A stretch of DNA of 27,399 nt, taken from positions 1-27,399 of the forward strand of contig DBIH01000195.1 of the NCBI GenBank assembly GCA_002296885.1, given 5' to 3'. The stretch's first letter is position 1, and every line of letters begins with the position of its first letter. This document shows, piece after piece, positions 14,692-23,605 of the stretch. The position numbers and the translations under genes were made by a program. This stretch comes from Flavobacterium sp. UBA807 (GTDB lineage: Bacteria; Bacteroidota; Bacteroidia; Flavobacteriales; Flavobacteriaceae). A model generated the notes under the pieces. The model was given only the letters and a program-made list of their open reading frames with translations, did no database searches and had not been told where the DNA came from.

Positions 14692-15479
14692 TGGAAGCTA
14701 AAGAATTTATCGAATCAGGAATATTAGAACTTTATGTCTATGGTTTGCTTTCGGAATCAGAAAATGACGAAGTAAATGCAATGTCCAATAAAAATCCTGA
14801 AGTCAAAGCAGAGATAATCGCCATAGAAAAAGCAATCATAAATTTATCAAGCAGCTTCTCACCTTTTATTTCTCATAGTCAGTTTGAAAAAATCAAAGCA
14901 CAGCTTGAGCTTAAACATGGTAAGGTTGTATCGATTAAATCAGGAAGCAATTGGTCGAGTTATATTGGCTGGGCAGCATCTGTAGCATTACTGATTGGAA
15001 TTGGATTTCAATATTCAAAGTTGAATGAAAGAAGTAATCAAATAAAATCCATTCAAACAGAAAAATCAAAACTTCAGGAAACAGTAGTTGATTTGGAAAC
15101 TAAAAATAAGGAAACTGAAACTATTCTGAATGTTGTCCGTGATGAAACTAATACAGTTGTTACTCTTGCGGGACAAGCTGCTGCTCCAACTGCTAAAGCC
15201 AAAATCTACTGGAACAAACAAACTCAGGTCGTTTACGTTGATGCCAGCGGATTGCCAACTCCACCGGAAGGAAAAGAGTATCAAATTTGGTCTTTAAAAT
15301 TACAGCCACAATTAACGCCGACGAGCATTGGAATGTTAACCAATTTCAAAGCCAATACAAGTAAAGTATTTGCTGTTGAAAAAACCGGCGATGCTGAAGC
15401 ATTCGGTATAACGTTAGAACCTGCGGGCGGAAGCAAATCGCCAACAATGGATCAATTATATACTTTGGGGAAAGTCTAA
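14691..15479 (+). CDS. Membrane-bound anti-sigma factor (RskA-like)
   Basis: A 262-residue single-pass protein. Residues 1-80 form a cytoplasmic helical anti-sigma region that opens with FIESGILELYVYGLLSESE, as in RskA/anti-sigma-K proteins. A membrane helix spans about 90-107, and a charged coiled coil (about 108-150) follows in the periplasm. The C-terminal beta domain (about 168-262) carries KIYWNKQTQVVYVDASGL, YQIWSL and FGITLEPAGGS, the marks of the RskA C-terminal domain. No classical zinc-binding HxxxCxxC motif is seen, which also fits the RskA type. It is expected to hold the upstream sigma factor at the membrane until regulated proteolysis frees it. I use the ATG at 14691, which overlaps the sigma factor stop; the ATG at 14655 in the same frame would start deep inside the sigma gene. 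Confidence 0.92.
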   Translation: MEAKEFIESGILELYVYGLLSESENDEVNAMSNKNPEVKAEIIAIEKAIINLSSSFSPFISHSQFEKIKAQLELKHGKVVSIKSGSNWSSYIGWAASVALLIGIGFQYSKLNERSNQIKSIQTEKSKLQETVVDLETKNKETETILNVVRDETNTVVTLAGQAAAPTAKAKIYWNKQTQVVYVDASGLPTPPEGKEYQIWSLKLQPQLTPTSIGMLTNFKANTSKVFAVEKTGDAEAFGITLEPAGGSKSPTMDQLYTLGKV

Positions 15480-15511
15480 ATCTCCAGTGTCAAATAAAAT
15501 AATGATTAAAG

Positions 15512-15541
15512 AAAAAGTCCCGGCGAAAACCGGGACTTTTT
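15512..15541. terminator. Bidirectional Rho-independent terminator
   Basis: Perfect 12-bp stem AAAAAGTCCCGG / CCGGGACTTTTT with a CGAAAA loop, between the anti-sigma gene and the convergent cytochrome assembly gene, whose stop codon begins at its edge. Confidence 0.9.
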
Positions 15542-18500
15542 TATCTCTTTTTATAATACTTTCGATACTTTGGATACGATAAAGCTCCTATCAAACTAAT
15601 CACAGCAATTGAGATCCAAATCCAGCTCAGTGATTTTGCTTCACCACTTGCATAGGAATGCAGTCCAACCAAATGGAAATTCACGCCGTAATACGTAAAC
15701 AAAATCGAAAGGAAAGCGTACATCGCCATCAGGTTGAAGAACCATTTGTTTCGCAGTGCCGGTACAAAACGCGCGTGTATTACAAAAGCATAAACCATGA
15801 TGCTAATCAAAGCCCAAGTTTCTTTTGGGTCCCAGCCCCAGTATCTTCCCCAGCTTTCATTTGCCCATTGACCTCCCAAAAAGTTACCAATGGTAAGCAT
15901 CACCAGACCTATTGTCAGCGACATTTCACAAATTATTGTCACTTCTTTTATGTTTAGTTCCATTCTGGTTTTGTTGTTTTTGTTGGTAAAGAATATCAGC
16001 AGTAATGAAACAAAACCTAAAATCATTCCCAAAGCAAAAGGACCATAACTTGCCACAATAACCGCCACATGAATCATTAACCAGTATGAATTTAAAACGG
16101 GTTGCAAATTCGCGATCTCAGGGTCAATCCAGTTGGCGTAGGCTGCAGTCAATATCATAGCGGTTACAAAGGCAGAAGATGCAACGGTTAGTTTTGATTT
16201 TCTGTCAAACGCTAATCCAAAGAACATCGTCGACCAGGCGACATATACAATCGCTTCATAAGCATTACTCCATGGTGCGTGACCCGAAATGTACCATCTA
16301 AAAATTAATGCCGTAGTATGCAAAGCAAACAGTAATCCTACGACCAGATGCAATCCGTTGATGGCAATTCTCAACGCTTTCTTGTCAGTGAAAATCTGAA
16401 TTATTACCAAAACAAACATTAATGCTGCAACGCCTAAGTACCAATAAGGCAACTTTTGCAATACATCGTATTTGTTATAGAGAATTTCATAATCTATCTT
16501 TTTATCAGATGGGCGTACTGCTTTACCAAATTTCTTCTGATAATTCTCCATACCCAGTAAAATGGAATTGGCAAAAGTATAATTATGAGTTTCGGAGGCT
16601 TTCCGTAATTCATCAAGGTAAACCGGTAAGGCATTTTTAATGATGTCTAAGCCAGTTCCTGTTGGATGCTCAATCTCTAAATAAGACACCCACTTATTGT
16701 TTTTGTCATTCGGAATCGGGAAAATCCTTAAAATCTTTCCGCTTAAAGCCGAGTTTAAAAGATTGACTTTCTTATCAGTTTCAACAAAATCTTTCTCAAA
16801 CTGATTTGGATTTGCCGCTTTGTAAGCGTCATCCAAATAAGGCGCCAGTTTGTAGTTTCCTCTGTCGTCAAAACACGAACGGAAGGTAGCATATTTAGCA
16901 TCAGATGGAATTCCCAATATTTTTCGGATGCTGTCATTACCGCTTTTGATATAAATCAGCGGCGTCTCAAACCAAACAGTCGGAAATTGCGTCATCGAAA
17001 TAAACGCCTGATCGGAATTCATGTCGTTGTAAGTGTCTTTATGACTTACCTTTCTCAGCAATTCTGAAGAAAAGGTATTGATAGGTTTCATTCTTCCCCC
17101 TTCATCCTGGATAACCAATCGACCAAATTTATCGGCGTATTTTTCTGGCACCTTGTACTTAGTCAGGATAGAATCTATTTGTTTTTGTGTTGGCAAACCA
17201 TTAGTATGTCCATGGTTCTGGGTATATCCGTTAAACGAAATAAACAGAATTATGATTGCTGATAGCTTCGCTTTTTTCTTTTTAATGTTTTCCAGTTTGC
17301 GTTTCAAATCGGCAAAACGGGTATTCTTAACAAATAGGATTGCCATCAGACAGAAAAACAACATGAAATAACCAATATACGTAATCGTCGTTCCCCAGAA
17401 ATCATGATTTACTGATAAGACTGTCCCTTTTTCATCTGGGTCAAATGACGCTTGAAAGAAACGATAACCTTTATGATCGAGAATGTGGTTCATATAAATC
17501 CGTGCCTCTTTTTTCCCTGTGGAATCTATAACTGTGACTTTGCTTTCAAAAGAGGAGAAACTCTTTTCGGTTCCCGGATATTTCTGCGCAATAAAATCAT
17601 TAAGTTTTATACTAAAAGGTAGAGTATAAACTTTACTTCCGTAACTTAATGTGAATTCGAGTTTGCCTAATTTAACAATCTTTGGTTCACCTTGTTTTCC
17701 TTTTGAGCCCACAAGTGTAACTTCCTGTTCTTTTCCTCCGGTTTTAACAACTAAGGTAATAGCATCATCACCGTTTTTGGCTTTAAAATTACCACTTGGT
17801 TCGAAAGTTTTAAAACCTTTTTTAGGTTGATCAGGAATTACAAACTGTGCGTTGCCAATATTATACAACGAGCGATACATCAATGGTTGAACAGAATCTT
17901 TTGTTACTTTCCCCTGAAGTTTATCAGCCATTCTCATGAATTGCCCATCAAACGGAGACGTAATCGTATTTGCTTTGGTATCGATATTAATGGCACCTTT
18001 GGTTGGTTTATCTACCGCAAAAAGAATGTTGTGAATGTCCTGAATTTCGCCTTCCTTAAGCATGTGTTCGTGTCTTGTGCCACCACCCGATTCAACTAAC
18101 TTCAAATAAACATCACCTCTGTCATTTTCCTTGATAGTTTCTTTGGCATCGAGAACAAAGTTTTTATATTCAATTTCAAACGGAATATCAGCAAAATTTT
18201 CGTCGATCGAAAAATGATTGTTGGTAACAGGTGAAAGCAAAAGCGGTTTTTCAAAAATTCTTCGCTTTAATTCGCCTTCATACATGCCATCCACGAAAAC
18301 AGTAAGATAATTTTTCTCTGAAAAAAACTGATTGGAAGTCGCACCTTCGCGAATAGGCATCATGCCTTCATAACTAATATATCTTGTTATGAACGCTCCA
18401 AAGATTATGAAGATAAATGCCAAATGCAGTAAAAGTGTTGCCCATTTTTCTTTTTTATATAATTGATAGCGTTTAATGTTTCCAATGAAATTAATCATGA

Positions 18501-18672
18501 ACAACAACATGATTCCTTCAAACCACCAGGAATTATAAATCCAAATTCTTGCTGTATCGGTATTGTATTTACTTTCTATGAATGTTCCGGTAGCCATTGC
18601 AATTGCAAAACCAAGAAACAAAATCGCCATTAATCGTGTAGAGAATAAAATGGAGTATATTTTTTTTTCCAT
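15541..18672 (-). CDS. ResB-CcsA fusion, cytochrome c synthesis (system II)
   Basis: A 1043-residue inner-membrane protein that exports haem and attaches it to CxxCH motifs of apocytochromes in the periplasm. The N-terminal third is ResB/CcsB-like: membrane helices at about 12-30, 50-63 and 80-98, then a long periplasmic domain and a further helix near 440. A large periplasmic loop with the QDEGGRMKPINTFSSELLRK segment follows. The C-terminal 300 residues are CcsA: multiple helices, the tryptophan-rich haem-handling motif WGRYWGWDPKETWALI (WGWDPKE at 945-951), and conserved histidines in ISGHAPWSNAYEA, YWLMIHVAV and NFHLVGLHSY. The fused form is common in Bacteroidota and Epsilonproteobacteria. 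A client is the diheme peroxidase at the start of the window. A TATTTTTG box lies 30 bases upstream. Confidence 0.95.
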   Translation of the reverse strand: MEKKIYSILFSTRLMAILFLGFAIAMATGTFIESKYNTDTARIWIYNSWWFEGIMLLFMINFIGNIKRYQLYKKEKWATLLLHLAFIFIIFGAFITRYISYEGMMPIREGATSNQFFSEKNYLTVFVDGMYEGELKRRIFEKPLLLSPVTNNHFSIDENFADIPFEIEYKNFVLDAKETIKENDRGDVYLKLVESGGGTRHEHMLKEGEIQDIHNILFAVDKPTKGAINIDTKANTITSPFDGQFMRMADKLQGKVTKDSVQPLMYRSLYNIGNAQFVIPDQPKKGFKTFEPSGNFKAKNGDDAITLVVKTGGKEQEVTLVGSKGKQGEPKIVKLGKLEFTLSYGSKVYTLPFSIKLNDFIAQKYPGTEKSFSSFESKVTVIDSTGKKEARIYMNHILDHKGYRFFQASFDPDEKGTVLSVNHDFWGTTITYIGYFMLFFCLMAILFVKNTRFADLKRKLENIKKKKAKLSAIIILFISFNGYTQNHGHTNGLPTQKQIDSILTKYKVPEKYADKFGRLVIQDEGGRMKPINTFSSELLRKVSHKDTYNDMNSDQAFISMTQFPTVWFETPLIYIKSGNDSIRKILGIPSDAKYATFRSCFDDRGNYKLAPYLDDAYKAANPNQFEKDFVETDKKVNLLNSALSGKILRIFPIPNDKNNKWVSYLEIEHPTGTGLDIIKNALPVYLDELRKASETHNYTFANSILLGMENYQKKFGKAVRPSDKKIDYEILYNKYDVLQKLPYWYLGVAALMFVLVIIQIFTDKKALRIAINGLHLVVGLLFALHTTALIFRWYISGHAPWSNAYEAIVYVAWSTMFFGLAFDRKSKLTVASSAFVTAMILTAAYANWIDPEIANLQPVLNSYWLMIHVAVIVASYGPFALGMILGFVSLLLIFFTNKNNKTRMELNIKEVTIICEMSLTIGLVMLTIGNFLGGQWANESWGRYWGWDPKETWALISIMVYAFVIHARFVPALRNKWFFNLMAMYAFLSILFTYYGVNFHLVGLHSYASGEAKSLSWIWISIAVISLIGALSYPKYRKYYKKR

Positions 18673-18702
18673 AAGTTGGAATGCTATTTTTAAAAAGTGC
18701 TA

Positions 18703-18710
18703 CAAAAATA
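18703..18710 (-). promoter_or_regulatory. -7 promoter box TATTTTTG for the ResB-CcsA gene
   Basis: Perfect TAnnTTTG match on the minus strand, 30 bases before the ATG at 18672 and downstream of the terminator at 18749-18772. Confidence 0.5.
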
Positions 18711-18748
18711 GCGTAAATAAATAGATATTAGAGAGAATTGAAAACAAA

Positions 18749-18772
18749 AAAAGTGGGCTCTCACCCACTTTT
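18749..18772 (-). terminator. Rho-independent terminator of the lipoprotein gene
   Basis: Stem AAAAGTGGG / CCCACTTTT with a six-base loop and a T run on the minus strand, 21 bases after the stop codon. Confidence 0.85.
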
Positions 18773-18793
18773 AACATTCAATTTTTTTAAGCT

Positions 18794-19285
18794 TTATTGA
18801 ACTTTGATAATTTTATTTTCATTTATGTGATACGCTTTGACAACTGCATTGTAATCCTTAAAATCAACTTTACTGTTTTTATTTACCTCATAGGCCGGAA
18901 TCGCAACAACTCTTAAAATTTGATTTTGTGTATAGGCAGTACTAACGCCAGCTAAATCATAACCTTCAATTTTAACTTCAGCATCATTGATGGTAAAGTT
19001 AAAATCGTAACGCATATCCAATGTACCATCATCAAAATAATAAGTTTCAGGCAATAACTTCCAGATATCATTTCCTTGGTAAGAACCAGTTAATCTATAA
19101 ACTAGAACCATATCTGAGGTGTAAATTGAGTGTGGAAAAACTAATGTTACCGTATAATCGTTTGGCAAAAAATTGACATTTGTGTATTCAAATACTTCAC
19201 TAATAGTATCGTTATCTTCATTAGTGCTGCAACCTTGTAGCGTTATCATCCCGATAAAAGCTAAAATTAGGGTAATTTTTTTCAT
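18794..19285 (-). CDS. Small lipoprotein of unknown function
   Basis: A 163-residue protein with a lipoprotein signal MKKITLILAFIGMITLQGC: lipobox LQGC, acylated cysteine C19, followed by an acidic stretch (STNEDNDTISE). The rest is predicted beta-rich, with aromatic strands (YTVTLVFPHSIYTSDMVLVYRL, split by turns, and ETYYFDDGTLDMRYDFNFTI), suggesting a compact beta-sandwich at the envelope. It ends in VVKAYHINENKIIKVQ. Many small Flavobacteriaceae lipoproteins of this shape have no known role; I do not recognise a named family with confidence. The ATG at 19285 is preferred over an upstream start 39 bases earlier, because it places the signal peptide at the N-terminus. Confidence 0.85.
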   Translation of the reverse strand: MKKITLILAFIGMITLQGCSTNEDNDTISEVFEYTNVNFLPNDYTVTLVFPHSIYTSDMVLVYRLTGSYQGNDIWKLLPETYYFDDGTLDMRYDFNFTINDAEVKIEGYDLAGVSTAYTQNQILRVVAIPAYEVNKNSKVDFKDYNAVVKAYHINENKIIKVQ

Positions 19286-19379
19286 GATATTTATTTTTAA
19301 ATGGATTAATGATTTTTCAATCACTATTCATTAATTATGCCAAAATTTATATTTTAACAAAAGTTTGTAATTTTACCTC

Positions 19380-19523
19380 ATGGGAAGAAACAATGCTAAA
19401 AATATTAAAGCGCACAATGATAAGCTTCACAAGGCTCAGGAAAATAAGAAAGCAAAAGAGATTGCACGCAATGAAAAACTGAAAGCAATTGCAAAAAAAT
19501 TTAATGACAATAAATCAGAATAA
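19380..19523 (+). CDS. 47-residue basic protein
   Basis: A small ORF, ATG 19380 to TAA 19523, giving MGRNNAKNIKAHNDKLHKAQ and then a Lys/Ala/Glu-rich helix ending in FNDNKSE. It has 14 lysines and no Cys or hydrophobic segment, so it is a soluble, probably single-helix protein that might bind RNA or DNA or be disordered. It is supported by its position: its stop codon is followed immediately, with no gap, by the ATG of the CxxC membrane protein, which gives a tight two-gene unit. Function unknown. Confidence 0.7.
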   Translation: MGRNNAKNIKAHNDKLHKAQENKKAKEIARNEKLKAIAKKFNDNKSE

Positions 19524-20003
19524 ATGGAGAACTACATTTTAAACGAAAACAAAAAAAGACTTGAACCAACAGAAACAGATTGTGAATACTGCAAAAAACG
19601 TAAAGTAAATAGCATAGAGGATTGCTATTTTCTAAACCTTTATAATGTAAAGAAGCGAACGAATCTTTTAGTCTATCGTTCTGTAAAATACAGCCTAATC
19701 AAAGTCGGTATCCGGCGTTGTGTTCCCTGCAAAATCATTCACAAAAATGCAGATAAAAATACTGTGCTTTACACTACTTTAATTATTGTTGCATTAAATA
19801 TTATCCTGTTTTCAGTAATTGGCATTTTTGGAGTTATAACAATGTTCCTTAGTTTGTACTTAGCAATATTTTTATTGAGTTTTATCAAAAACAAATTATC
19901 ATTACAAAAAGGCATTTTATCAGACCAAAAAGGAGCCAAACAAAACCAGCTTGTAAAAGACTTTCTAAAAGAGGGCTGGTCAACAAAAACACCATTTGCA
20001 TAA
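19524..20003 (+). CDS. Unknown membrane protein with paired CxxC motifs
   Basis: A 159-residue protein. The N-terminal cytoplasmic part has DCEYCKKR (C20, C23), a lone C34, and RRCVPCKIIH (C66, C69). Two CxxC pairs 43 residues apart suggest a zinc-ribbon-like site. Two adjacent membrane helices follow at about 80-100 and 103-122, and then a charged tail with KDFLKEGWSTKTPFA. No enzyme motif is seen, and I do not recognise the family. The gene abuts the 47-residue basic protein upstream (ATG directly after its stop) and ends before a bidirectional terminator shared with icmF. Confidence 0.8.
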   Translation: MENYILNENKKRLEPTETDCEYCKKRKVNSIEDCYFLNLYNVKKRTNLLVYRSVKYSLIKVGIRRCVPCKIIHKNADKNTVLYTTLIIVALNIILFSVIGIFGVITMFLSLYLAIFLLSFIKNKLSLQKGILSDQKGAKQNQLVKDFLKEGWSTKTPFA

Positions 20004-20006
20004 AAC

Positions 20007-20036
20007 AAAAAAAACTCTCAAAAGAGAGGTTTTTTT
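20007..20036. terminator. Bidirectional Rho-independent terminator
   Basis: An A-run, CTCTC AAAA GAGAG core stem, and a T-run (one A-G mismatch next to the core), between the CxxC membrane protein gene and the convergent icmF. Confidence 0.75.
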
Positions 20037-20038
20037 GT

Positions 20039-23000
20039 TTACATATTTCTGCGATACTGTCCGCCTACTTCAAACAAACCAGCGGTTATCTGACCAAGTG
20101 AACAATACTTGGTAGCATTCATCAAAACTTCAAAGATGTTTTCATTATTGATTGCCGCGTTTTGCAAAGCTGCTATCTGTTCATCTTCATAATCGCAATA
20201 GGTTTTATGCAGATTGTCCAAAGTCTTGATTTGCGCCTGCTTTTCTTCTTCGGTTGCCCGAATGACTTCAGCAGGTAAAACTGTTGGTGAGCCTTTTGAA
20301 CTTAAGAACGTATTTACTCCGATAATTGGAAATTCCCCGGTATGTTTAAGTGTTTCATAATACAAACTTTCCTCCTGGATTTTGCTTCTTTGGTACATCG
20401 TTTCCATCGCGCCAAGCACACCGCCACGTTCTGTTATTCTGTCGAATTCCTGTAAAACAGCCTCTTCGACTAAATCTGTCAATTCTTCAATAATAAACGA
20501 ACCCTGAATTGGGTTTTCATTTTTCGCCAAGCCCAATTCCTTATTGATAATCAATTGAATTGCCATAGCGCGACGAACACTTTCCTCAGTTGGTGTTGTA
20601 ATCGCTTCGTCGTAAGCATTGGTGTGCAGTGAATTACAGTTATCATAAATTGCATATAAAGCCTGCAAGGTTGTACGGATGTCATTAAAATCGATTTCCT
20701 GAGCATGCAATGAACGACCCGATGTTTGGATATGATATTTCAGCATCTGTGCTCTTTCGTTGGCACCATATTTATTTTTCATTGCTTTTGCCCAAATCTT
20801 ACGTGCCACTCGCCCAATTACCGCATATTCAGGGTCGATTCCGTTTGAGAAAAAGAAGGATAAGTTTGGTCCGAAATCATTGATATCCATTCCGCGACTC
20901 AGATAGTATTCCACATAAGTGAAACCATTTGCAAGCGTAAATGCCAACTGCGTAATTGGGTTTGCTCCTGCTTCCGCTATATGATAACCCGAAATGGAAA
21001 CCGAATAGAAGTTACGGACATTTTTCTGAATAAAATATTCCTGAACATCACCCATTAATCGCAACGCAAATTCAGTAGAGAAAATACAGGTGTTTTGTGC
21101 CTGATCTTCTTTTAGTATATCAGCTTGAACCGTACCCCGAACCTGTGATAAAGTTTTAGTTTTTATATCCTGATAAACATCTTTTGGCAATACCTGATCT
21201 CCTGTAACGCCAAGCAGCATAAGTCCTAAACCGTTATTCCCTTCTGGCAATTGACCGTTATATTTTGGACGAGTCAACCCTTTTTCTTTGTAGATTTCGT
21301 TGATCCTTTCTTCAATATTTACCTGAAGATTATTTTCGATGATGTATTTTTCACAGTTTTGATCGATGGCAGCATTCATAAAGAATCCCAACAGCATTGG
21401 TGCTGGACCATTAATAGTCATTGAAACCGATGTCAAAGGATGACTCAAATCAAAACCCGAATATAATTTTTTGGCATCATCAAGGCAGCAGATAGAAACT
21501 CCGGCATTACCGATTTTACCATAAATATCCGGACGCAAATCAGGGTCGTTTCCATATAAAGTCACACTGTCAAAAGCAGTAGACAAACGCTTTGCAGGCA
21601 TTCCCTGGCTTACATAATGAAAACGTTTGTTGGTGCGCTCAGGTCCACCTTCGCCGGCAAACATTCTTGATGGATCTTCACCTTCTCGCTTAAACGGATA
21701 CAATCCTGAAGCAAAAGGAAATTCTCCGGGAACATTTTCCTGAAGATTCCATCGAAGGATATCACCCCAAGCCTGATACTTTGGCAAGGCTACTTTTGGA
21801 ATTTGAGTGTGTGACAAACTTTCGGTATGCGTCTGGATTTTGATTTCCTTGTCACGTACTTTAAAGCTGTAAACCGGATTTTTGTATTTATTTACCTTGT
21901 CATTCCATGTCGAAATAATTTCCCAGTTGAATGGATCAAGGTTCATTTTTACACGGTCAAATTCTTTAACTAATAAGTTTAGGAATTCTTTGTTATCATC
22001 ATTAGAATTCAGAGAGTTAACATCTATTCCTGCTTTGTCAAGTTTTGGTGCTTTTTTGTTTACTGTTTCAATTGTTTTATAGATACCATAGAGTTTTTGA
22101 GCTACTTCAACCTGCGTTAAAACCGTTTCATCATACTTGCGGTTGTTCTCTGCAATTTCAGATAAGTAACGTGTTCTGTGTGGCGGAATAACAAAAACCT
22201 TTTCACTCATTTCACGCGTAATTTGGAAATCTGATTTTAAATCGGCTCCTGTTTTTTCCACAATCTTATCCATCACTTTTTTGTAAAGTGTGTTCATCCC
22301 CGGATCATTGAACTGTGAAGCGATAGTTCCAACAACCGGCATATCATCAGGGTTGGAATCCCAAAGATTATGATTGCGCTGATACTGTTTTTTCACATCA
22401 CGGATAGCATCAAGCGCACCGCGTTTGTCAAACTTATTTATGGCTACCAAATCGGCAAAATCAAGCATATCAATTTTTTCTAATTGTGTAGCTGCACCAA
22501 ACTCAGGCGTCATTACATATAATGAAACATCAGAATGGTCCATAATTTCAGTATCCGACTGACCAATACCTGAAGTTTCTAAAACTATCAAATCATATTT
22601 TGCAGCTTTTAACACCTGAATTGCTTCAGCTACATATTTTGACAAAGCTAAATTCGACTGACGCGTCGCAAGCGAACGCATATAAACTCTTGGATTATTA
22701 ATGGCATTCATACGGATTCTGTCGCCAAGCAAAGCTCCGCCTGTTTTTCGTTTTGATGGATCAACCGAAATTAACCCGATAGTTTTATTTGGAAAATCGA
22801 TTAAAAATCTTCTGACTAATTCATCAACTAGAGATGATTTTCCCGCACCACCAGTTCCGGTAATCCCAAGAACCGGAATTTTAGATTTTTCATTCATCGA
22901 ATGAATATTGTTAAAAACAGGTTTGGCTATTTCAGGGAAATTCTCAGCCGAAGAAATCAAACGAGCAATCGCTATTGGATTTTTATCTTCAATATGTTTA

Positions 23001-23464
23001 AACTCGCCATTCAATTCATTTCCAATTGGAAAATCAGACTGTTTTACCAAATCGTTTATCATTCCTTGTAATCCCATGGCACGACCATCATCCGGAGCAT
23101 AAATTCTTGTAATTCCATAATCCTGCAATTCGGCGATTTCACTTGGAAGGATTACTCCACCACCACCTCCAAAAATCTTGATATGACCTGCTCCTTTTTC
23201 CTTCAGTAAATCATACATATATTTGAAATACTCGTTATGACCACCCTGATAGGAAGTCATTGCAATAGCATTGGCATCTTCCTGAATTGCTGTATTTACA
23301 ACTTCTTCAACGCTTCTGTCGTGACCAAGATGAATTACTTCAACACCTGTTGCCTGAATAATTCTTCGCATAATGTTGATAGCGGCATCATGACCGTCAA
23401 AAAGTGAAGCTGCAGTTACGATTCTGACTTTGTTTTTTGGAATATAAGGTTGTTCTTGAACCAT
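20039..23464 (-). CDS. icmF: IcmF: fused B12-dependent isobutyryl-CoA mutase with G-protein chaperone domain
   Basis: A 1141-residue fusion in the IcmF order. First comes a cobalamin-binding domain (about 12-145): SLFDGHDAA with the lower axial ligand H25, then MTSYQGGH and the FGGGGG loop. A MeaB-type GTPase follows (about 195-420): P-loop GTGGAGKSS (203-211), [24 protein letters not shown] (343-346). Last is the acyl-CoA mutase barrel (about 560-1141). Two substrate-deciding residues can be read. RMFAGEGG (F602) stands where methylmalonyl-CoA mutase has Tyr in RQYAGF, and DQAQNT (Q790) where it has Arg in FMVRNT. The Phe/Gln pair is that of isobutyryl-CoA mutase, so interconversion of isobutyryl- and n-butyryl-CoA is the expected reaction; automatic annotation usually says methylmalonyl-CoA mutase. 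H828 (SGYHIAEAG) is the conserved active-site histidine. I use the ATG at 23464; a GTG at 23491 is possible. Confidence 0.92.
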   Translation of the reverse strand: MVQEQPYIPKNKVRIVTAASLFDGHDAAINIMRRIIQATGVEVIHLGHDRSVEEVVNTAIQEDANAIAMTSYQGGHNEYFKYMYDLLKEKGAGHIKIFGGGGGVILPSEIAELQDYGITRIYAPDDGRAMGLQGMINDLVKQSDFPIGNELNGEFKHIEDKNPIAIARLISSAENFPEIAKPVFNNIHSMNEKSKIPVLGITGTGGAGKSSLVDELVRRFLIDFPNKTIGLISVDPSKRKTGGALLGDRIRMNAINNPRVYMRSLATRQSNLALSKYVAEAIQVLKAAKYDLIVLETSGIGQSDTEIMDHSDVSLYVMTPEFGAATQLEKIDMLDFADLVAINKFDKRGALDAIRDVKKQYQRNHNLWDSNPDDMPVVGTIASQFNDPGMNTLYKKVMDKIVEKTGADLKSDFQITREMSEKVFVIPPHRTRYLSEIAENNRKYDETVLTQVEVAQKLYGIYKTIETVNKKAPKLDKAGIDVNSLNSNDDNKEFLNLLVKEFDRVKMNLDPFNWEIISTWNDKVNKYKNPVYSFKVRDKEIKIQTHTESLSHTQIPKVALPKYQAWGDILRWNLQENVPGEFPFASGLYPFKREGEDPSRMFAGEGGPERTNKRFHYVSQGMPAKRLSTAFDSVTLYGNDPDLRPDIYGKIGNAGVSICCLDDAKKLYSGFDLSHPLTSVSMTINGPAPMLLGFFMNAAIDQNCEKYIIENNLQVNIEERINEIYKEKGLTRPKYNGQLPEGNNGLGLMLLGVTGDQVLPKDVYQDIKTKTLSQVRGTVQADILKEDQAQNTCIFSTEFALRLMGDVQEYFIQKNVRNFYSVSISGYHIAEAGANPITQLAFTLANGFTYVEYYLSRGMDINDFGPNLSFFFSNGIDPEYAVIGRVARKIWAKAMKNKYGANERAQMLKYHIQTSGRSLHAQEIDFNDIRTTLQALYAIYDNCNSLHTNAYDEAITTPTEESVRRAMAIQLIINKELGLAKNENPIQGSFIIEELTDLVEEAVLQEFDRITERGGVLGAMETMYQRSKIQEESLYYETLKHTGEFPIIGVNTFLSSKGSPTVLPAEVIRATEEEKQAQIKTLDNLHKTYCDYEDEQIAALQNAAINNENIFEVLMNATKYCSLGQITAGLFEVGGQYRRNM

Positions 23465-23579
23465 TGTTAAATAAGTGTCTGTTTTGAGCACGCAATTTAA
23501 GGAATTTTCAAAAAAGTGCCTATTAAATCAACTAAAACATAAAAATAAGTTTTAGCTAAAAAAGTAACTAAATTAAGTT

Positions 23580-23587
23580 TAGATTTG
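23580..23587 (+). promoter_or_regulatory. -7 promoter box TAGATTTG for purU
   Basis: Perfect TAnnTTTG match 18 bases before the ATG at 23606, in the 141-base divergent gap between icmF and purU. I see no B12-box (GCCACTG) for a cobalamin riboswitch on the icmF side. Confidence 0.5.
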
Positions 23588-23605
23588 AGATATAAAATAA
23601 GCCGA

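Noticed and set aside
17078..18099. Plus-strand ORFs opposite the ResB-CcsA gene
   Set aside because: Antisense shadows of a conserved coding region, low-complexity or odd composition, no supporting signals.
23465..23605. Cobalamin riboswitch upstream of icmF
   Set aside because: Only 141 bases are available, no B12-box (GCCACTG) or long structured leader is present, and the stretch is AT-rich and shared with the divergent purU promoter.
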